In this document: positions 6,103 through 8,684 of the stretch, in pieces | Layout: every line of letters begins with the position of its first letter | Numbering within the stretch: position 1 is the stretch's first letter | Assembly (NCBI GenBank): GCA_958421655.1 | Contig: CATZMG010000078.1 | Coordinates: forward strand, 1-8,684 | Direction: 5' to 3' | DNA from: an uncultured Collinsella sp. | Lineage (GTDB): Bacteria; Actinomycetota; Coriobacteriia; Coriobacteriales; Coriobacteriaceae | Length of the DNA stretch: 8,684 nt | The notes under the pieces: model-generated | Databases searched by the model: none | Seen by the model: the letters and a program-made list of their open reading frames with translations, nothing else | Told to the model about the DNA's origin: nothing | Made by a program: the position numbers and the translations under genes

Positions 6103-7068
6103 TTACTTCAACGATGCAAGAAGGTGTTCGGCGGCACCGATAAGCGGCGCGTCGCCCTCCAGCGAACCGATGAGGATCGGCGTGTCCTGAAGCGGATCGA
6201 GCGCCTGGCTGGCATAGCCCTCGTGCACCGAATCCTTCCACGTCTGCGAACGCCAATCGGGACCTTGGTGGATCACGCCGCCCGAAAGGACGATGACCTC
6301 AGGGTCCAGGATGTTAGCGAGCGAGCCCAAGCTGGCACCCAGCGCAAAGCCGGCGTCATGGATGACCTCGGTCGCCTTTGCGTCGCCCGCACGGCACAGG
6401 TCGTTCACATCGCGACCGACCGAAGGACGGCTGGGGTCGACGCGGCCAAAACGCTCATCGTACATTCGACCAATGGAAGTGCCCGAAGCAACCGACTCCA
6501 GATGGCCGGAACGCCCGCAGGCGCAGGGAATGCCGGCGGCAGCCGAGCACTCGATGTGGCCCATATGGCCGGCAGCACCATGGAAGCCCTGCATCACGCG
6601 GCCGTTCTCGACATATGCGCCGCCGATGCCCGTACCGATGCCAAGACACAAGACGGAGAACTTGCCCTTGCCGACGCCCCAGTGAGCCTCGCCCAGAGCA
6701 TGAGCCTGCACGTCGCCTACGACGGCAACGGGAAGACCGAGGTCCTCGCGCAGACGCGGCCCCAACTGAATGCCGGACCAGCCGGGCATGATCTCATTGG
6801 CATACGCGATGGCGCCCGTCTTGGGATCGACGACGCCGGCGGCACCGATCCCGACGCCAAGGACCTCGACATCGGGATTCGCCTCGAGAGCGGCCTTGAT
6901 GGACGCCTCGATACGCTGGAAGACGGCCTCGCCGCCCTCCTGGGCCTCGGTAGGAACCTCGGCCTCAAAAACGGGATGGGGCACACTACCGTCAGCCGGG
7001 TACTCCATGATGGCAGTCGCGATCTTAGTTCCGCCGATATCGACAGAGCAGACGTACTTGTTCTCCAT
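6103..7068 (-). CDS. nanK: ROK-family sugar kinase, probable N-acetylmannosamine kinase
   Basis: ROK-family ATP-dependent sugar kinase; the neighbours indicate ManNAc as substrate, giving the ManNAc-6-P used by NanE. The 321-aa protein has the N-terminal phosphate-binding DIGGTK (10-15), GIGAAGVVD (73-81), the catalytic Asp119 in VVGDVQAHALGE, GIGTGIGGAY (143-152), GFHGAAGHMGHIE (161-173) and LSGGVI (261-266). The GHMGH form, with His where glucokinase-type ROK proteins have Glu, resembles E. coli NanK. The zinc site is His171, Cys182, Cys184 and then His189 where a third Cys is usual (CACGRSGHLE). The ATG at 7068 has a strong TAAGGAG upstream, itself part of an 11-nt palindrome CTCCTAAGGAG. 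Without the context it could be called only a ROK kinase or glucokinase. Confidence 0.85.
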   Translation of the reverse strand: MENKYVCSVDIGGTKIATAIMEYPADGSVPHPVFEAEVPTEAQEGGEAVFQRIEASIKAALEANPDVEVLGVGIGAAGVVDPKTGAIAYANEIMPGWSGIQLGPRLREDLGLPVAVVGDVQAHALGEAHWGVGKGKFSVLCLGIGTGIGGAYVENGRVMQGFHGAAGHMGHIECSAAAGIPCACGRSGHLESVASGTSIGRMYDERFGRVDPSRPSVGRDVNDLCRAGDAKATEVIHDAGFALGASLGSLANILDPEVIVLSGGVIHQGPDWRSQTWKDSVHEGYASQALDPLQDTPILIGSLEGDAPLIGAAEHLLASLK

Positions 7069-7109
7069 GTCGCTCTCCTTAGGAGATAAAAAACAACTAC
7101 AGGAAATGC

Positions 7110-7134
7110 GCCGTCAGGCTAGCCGTCACAGCGC
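7110..7134 (-). repeat. Direct repeats and small hairpin in the nanK leader
   Basis: Two copies of TGACGGC (minus strand; plus-strand GCCGTCA at 7110-7116 and 7122-7128) sit 12 bp apart around the palindrome GGCTAGCC. The same stretch can form a 7-bp stem, GCGCTGT with ACGGCGC including one G-T pair. A run of six T residues occurs more than 10 nt further downstream, too far for a standard terminator. Function unknown; it may be a regulator half-site pair. Confidence 0.3.
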
Positions 7135-7136
7135 GG

Positions 7137-7244
7137 TAAAGGTTTTCCAGGTGCCCGAAATCGCCGAGAAACCGTGTGACCATTGACCTAATGGGTCATG
7201 GCCGCACGGTTGAACGGCGAGGTCGGGTGCCTGGAAAAGCTTTA
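7137..7244. repeat. 108-nt centred imperfect palindrome between nanA and nanK
   Basis: A single-axis palindrome centred at 7190.5. Paired blocks: 7137-7141 with 7240-7244 (5 bp), 7143-7151 with 7230-7238 (9 bp, TTTTCCAGG/CCTGGAAAA), 7154-7158 with 7223-7227 (5 bp), 7161-7166 with 7215-7220 (6 bp), 7170-7176 with 7205-7211 (7 bp), 7180-7183 with 7198-7201 (4 bp), and an apical CC-TAAT-GG. About 39 Watson-Crick pairs form in all, with gaps as symmetric 1-3 nt loops. The nanA stop codon lies in the outer arm. No T-tract follows on the minus strand, so it is not an ordinary terminator. Confidence 0.75.
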
Positions 7245-8162
7245 AAGGAGACCGTTGTCCTGGAGGACCTTCTTAATCGCCTCGACGTTCTCGCCGGTCA
7301 TGGCCTTCACCGGGCGCGGCATGGTCGGGCTGTCGAAGATACCCATGAGGTTCATAGCGGTCTTGAAGGCGCCGACGCCACCGGCATAGCCCTGGACGCC
7401 CGAGGTGACATCCCAGATGTGCGAAATCTCATTGAGGCGATCCTGCTCGGCCTTGACGGTAGCCCAGTCACCAGCCTGAGCGGCCTTCCACTGACGCACG
7501 TAGCCCTCGGGCTCAACGTTGGCGAGACCCGGGACGGAACCGTCGGCGCCACCGAGGTAGGCGCCGTCGACAACAACCTCGTGGCCGGTGAGAATGCTCA
7601 TCGGATGGCCGTTCTTCTCGTTCTCCTGAACGAGGTAGCGGAACGAGATGTCATCACCCGAGGAATCCTTGACGCCAGCAAGGACGCCCTCGGCGCCGAG
7701 CTTGGCAAGGAGCTTCCAGGGGAGCTTGGTGTGAACGCAGACGGGAATGTCATAGGCGAAGATGGGCAGGTCGAGCTCCTCGTGCAGGATACGGAAGTGC
7801 TCCTCGACCTCGGTCATGCCCTGCAGGGCATAGAACGGGCAGGTGGCGACGAGGGCATCGGCGCCCAGCTCCTGGGCGACCTTGCCGTGCTCGATCATGC
7901 GCTCGGTCTCGGTATCGATGATGCCGACCAGAACAGGCACACGGTGGTCGACGATACGAACGGCCTCGGCGATAATCTGGCGACGGCGCTCGTCGGTGGA
8001 GAAGACGACCTCGCCCGAGGATCCCAAGAAGAACAGGCCATCGACGCCGGCATCGATCATGCGGTTGATGCTGCGCTCAAAGGAGGCAACGTCGAGCTGG
8101 TGATCTTCGGTATCGGGAACAACGACGGGAGGGATAACGCCGGTGAATTTCTGAGTTGCCAC
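7242..8162 (-). CDS. nanA: DHDPS/N-acetylneuraminate lyase family aldolase, probable sialic acid lyase
   Basis: Class I aldolase of the DapA/NanA superfamily. By context it probably cleaves N-acetylneuraminate to ManNAc and pyruvate, feeding NanK and NanE. The 306-aa product has the pyruvate-binding GSSGE (47-51), Tyr137 in FAYDIP, Schiff-base Lys165 in GVKDSSGD, LTGHE (191-195) and GGADGSVPG (204-212). Tyr137 and Lys165 fall at the E. coli NanA positions. However, GVKDSSGD and LTGHE are unlike textbook sialate lyases and closer to general DHDPS-family aldolases, so substrate is less certain than fold. I chose GTG 8162: TAAGGAG sits 6 nt upstream and the barrel begins at once. The ATG at 8246 would add 28 unmatched residues and overlap the esterase-like gene. 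The stop codon lies in the outer arm of the downstream palindrome. Confidence 0.82.
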   Translation of the reverse strand: MATQKFTGVIPPVVVPDTEDHQLDVASFERSINRMIDAGVDGLFFLGSSGEVVFSTDERRRQIIAEAVRIVDHRVPVLVGIIDTETERMIEHGKVAQELGADALVATCPFYALQGMTEVEEHFRILHEELDLPIFAYDIPVCVHTKLPWKLLAKLGAEGVLAGVKDSSGDDISFRYLVQENEKNGHPMSILTGHEVVVDGAYLGGADGSVPGLANVEPEGYVRQWKAAQAGDWATVKAEQDRLNEISHIWDVTSGVQGYAGGVGAFKTAMNLMGIFDSPTMPRPVKAMTGENVEAIKKVLQDNGLL

Positions 8163-8167
8163 AAGAA

Positions 8168-8175
8168 TCTCCTTA
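8168..8175 (-). promoter_or_regulatory. Ribosome binding site fixing the nanA GTG start
   Basis: TAAGGAGA on the minus strand lies 6 nt before GTG 8162. This decides the non-ATG start over the upstream ATG at 8246, which is inside the preceding gene. A 7-bp hairpin (8186-8192 with 8198-8204, one G-T pair) lies just upstream in the 68-nt gap after the esterase-like gene. Confidence 0.75.
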
Positions 8176-8230
8176 GTTGTCTGGCGGGCGGCCCTATGCC
8201 ACCCACTCTTGTTGGCAGTGTCCAGGCCGT

Positions 8231-8684
8231 CTAGGCCAAAGAACACGAGTAGAACGTTTGGTTAAAAAAGTCGACGACTTCATTTTCGAACGCATTGATG
8301 CGCTCGTGAGCGTATTTTGCATAGATGATATGTCTCCGGTCACACTCAAGACCGTTGAATACGGCAAACTGGCCCTTGGGATCGCTCACGGTATCCATAA
8401 GCGATGTGCCCATGAGCACCAATCCGCGCACCCGAGACGACAGCGCCTCGAGGCCGTCAGGAAGCGGATTGGCAACCGCTGTGCAGGCGAGGCCCCGCTC
8501 GTCCAGAGCAGAAACCGCCAGCGCGACTCCGCCGCCAAGACCCTCGCCCCATGCAAAGATGCGGTCGGGGTCCATGCCATCCAGATTGCGCGCCACCTTC
8601 GCCAGCGCGCAACCCCAACGGACGCGCTCGACAAAAGCGGGCGAAGAAATCCCCCGCCGCAGGTCGTCCGCACCAGCAACATCG
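8231..8684 (-). CDS. AXE1/cephalosporin-C deacetylase-like protein, C-terminal part, nucleophile missing
   Basis: Partial gene: the 5' end lies beyond the right edge, and the last 150 or so codons are visible, ending in TAG at 8231. The fold is recognisable as the alpha/beta-hydrolase family of acetyl xylan esterases and cephalosporin-C deacetylases, from DPDRIFAWGEGLGGG, LMGTSLMDTVSDP, FAVFNGL and YAKYAHE. These align with DPDRI..GGSQGGG, GLxDxxxPP, FAAYN and the GHE of that family. The acid Asp (codon 8393-8395) and base His (8306-8308) remain, but the nucleophile position reads Gly (GGT, 8540-8542). About 40 residues usually found between the nucleophile strand and the Asp loop are missing. 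The frame is intact. Such esterases sit in nan loci elsewhere, where O-deacetylation of sialic acid is plausible; this copy may be inactive or have a new role. Confidence 0.7.
   Translation of the reverse strand, partial: DVAGADDLRRGISSPAFVERVRWGCALAKVARNLDGMDPDRIFAWGEGLGGGVALAVSALDERGLACTAVANPLPDGLEALSSRVRGLVLMGTSLMDTVSDPKGQFAVFNGLECDRRHIIYAKYAHERINAFENEVVDFFNQTFYSCSLA

Noticed and set aside
4286..6190. 634-codon plus-strand open frame running across rapZ, the terminator, nanE and the hairpin element
   Set aside because: It is antisense to two well-supported genes, crosses a terminator and a palindrome, and its translation shows no recognisable domain. Long antisense frames are expected in GC-rich coding DNA.
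5988..7244. CRISPR array or inverted repeats bounding an insertion sequence
   Set aside because: There are no regularly spaced direct repeats and no transposase. Each palindrome is a self-contained hairpin, and the gene between them is an ordinary nanK.
6124..8234. Plus-strand open frames opposite nanK (6124-7089) and nanA (7176-8234)
   Set aside because: Shadow frames of clearly assigned ROK kinase and DHDPS-family genes; the second also begins inside the 108-nt palindrome.
8163..8246. ATG start at 8246 for nanA
   Set aside because: It would overlap the upstream esterase-like gene and add 28 residues without family match. The GTG at 8162 has a strong ribosome binding site.
8231..8596. Separate small gene starting at the GTG at 8596
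   Set aside because: The same frame continues open to the window edge with family-like residues upstream, so this is the C-terminal part of a longer gene.

Overview
The window looks like chromosomal DNA from a high-GC gut actinobacterium, most likely a member of the Coriobacteriia such as Collinsella. This rests on three things: GC-rich codon use, the actinobacterial gene order rapZ-whiA-gap-pgk-tpiA, and actinobacterial-style RapZ motifs (Arg in the Walker A loop, a C-terminal HRD). The genus is an inference and was not tested by any search. Every gene I can support lies on the minus strand, so transcription runs from high to low coordinates. The long plus-strand open frames are antisense shadows.

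Right part (8684 to 5276) is a sialic acid (N-acetylneuraminate) catabolic cluster. In transcription order it holds the C-terminal part of an AXE1-type acetylesterase relative that has lost its nucleophile serine, a DHDPS/NAL-family aldolase (nanA role), a ROK-family kinase (nanK) and ManNAc-6-P epimerase (nanE). Together the last three would turn Neu5Ac into pyruvate plus ManNAc, then ManNAc-6-P, then GlcNAc-6-P. NagA and NagB, which would complete the route to fructose-6-P, are not in the window. Both gaps between nanA, nanK and nanE are filled by roughly 100-nt, almost perfectly centred imperfect palindromes. These are the most unusual structures here. A strong intrinsic terminator follows nanE.

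Middle part (5173 to 3317) holds rapZ and whiA, separated by 6 nt. In most Gram-positive genomes yvcK sits between them; here it is absent. The rapZ ribosome binding site directly abuts the nanE terminator.

Left part (3316 to 7) is the lower glycolysis block. An AT-rich 193-bp spacer carries a candidate gap promoter, a perfect 14-bp palindrome of LacI/CcpA type and a larger dyad. Then come gap, an intrinsic terminator, and pgk-tpiA with overlapping ends. Carbon released by the nan genes would pass through these glycolytic enzymes once converted to fructose-6-P. No tRNA, rRNA, CRISPR array, IS element or transposase was found, and no gene-free stretch exceeds 300 bases.
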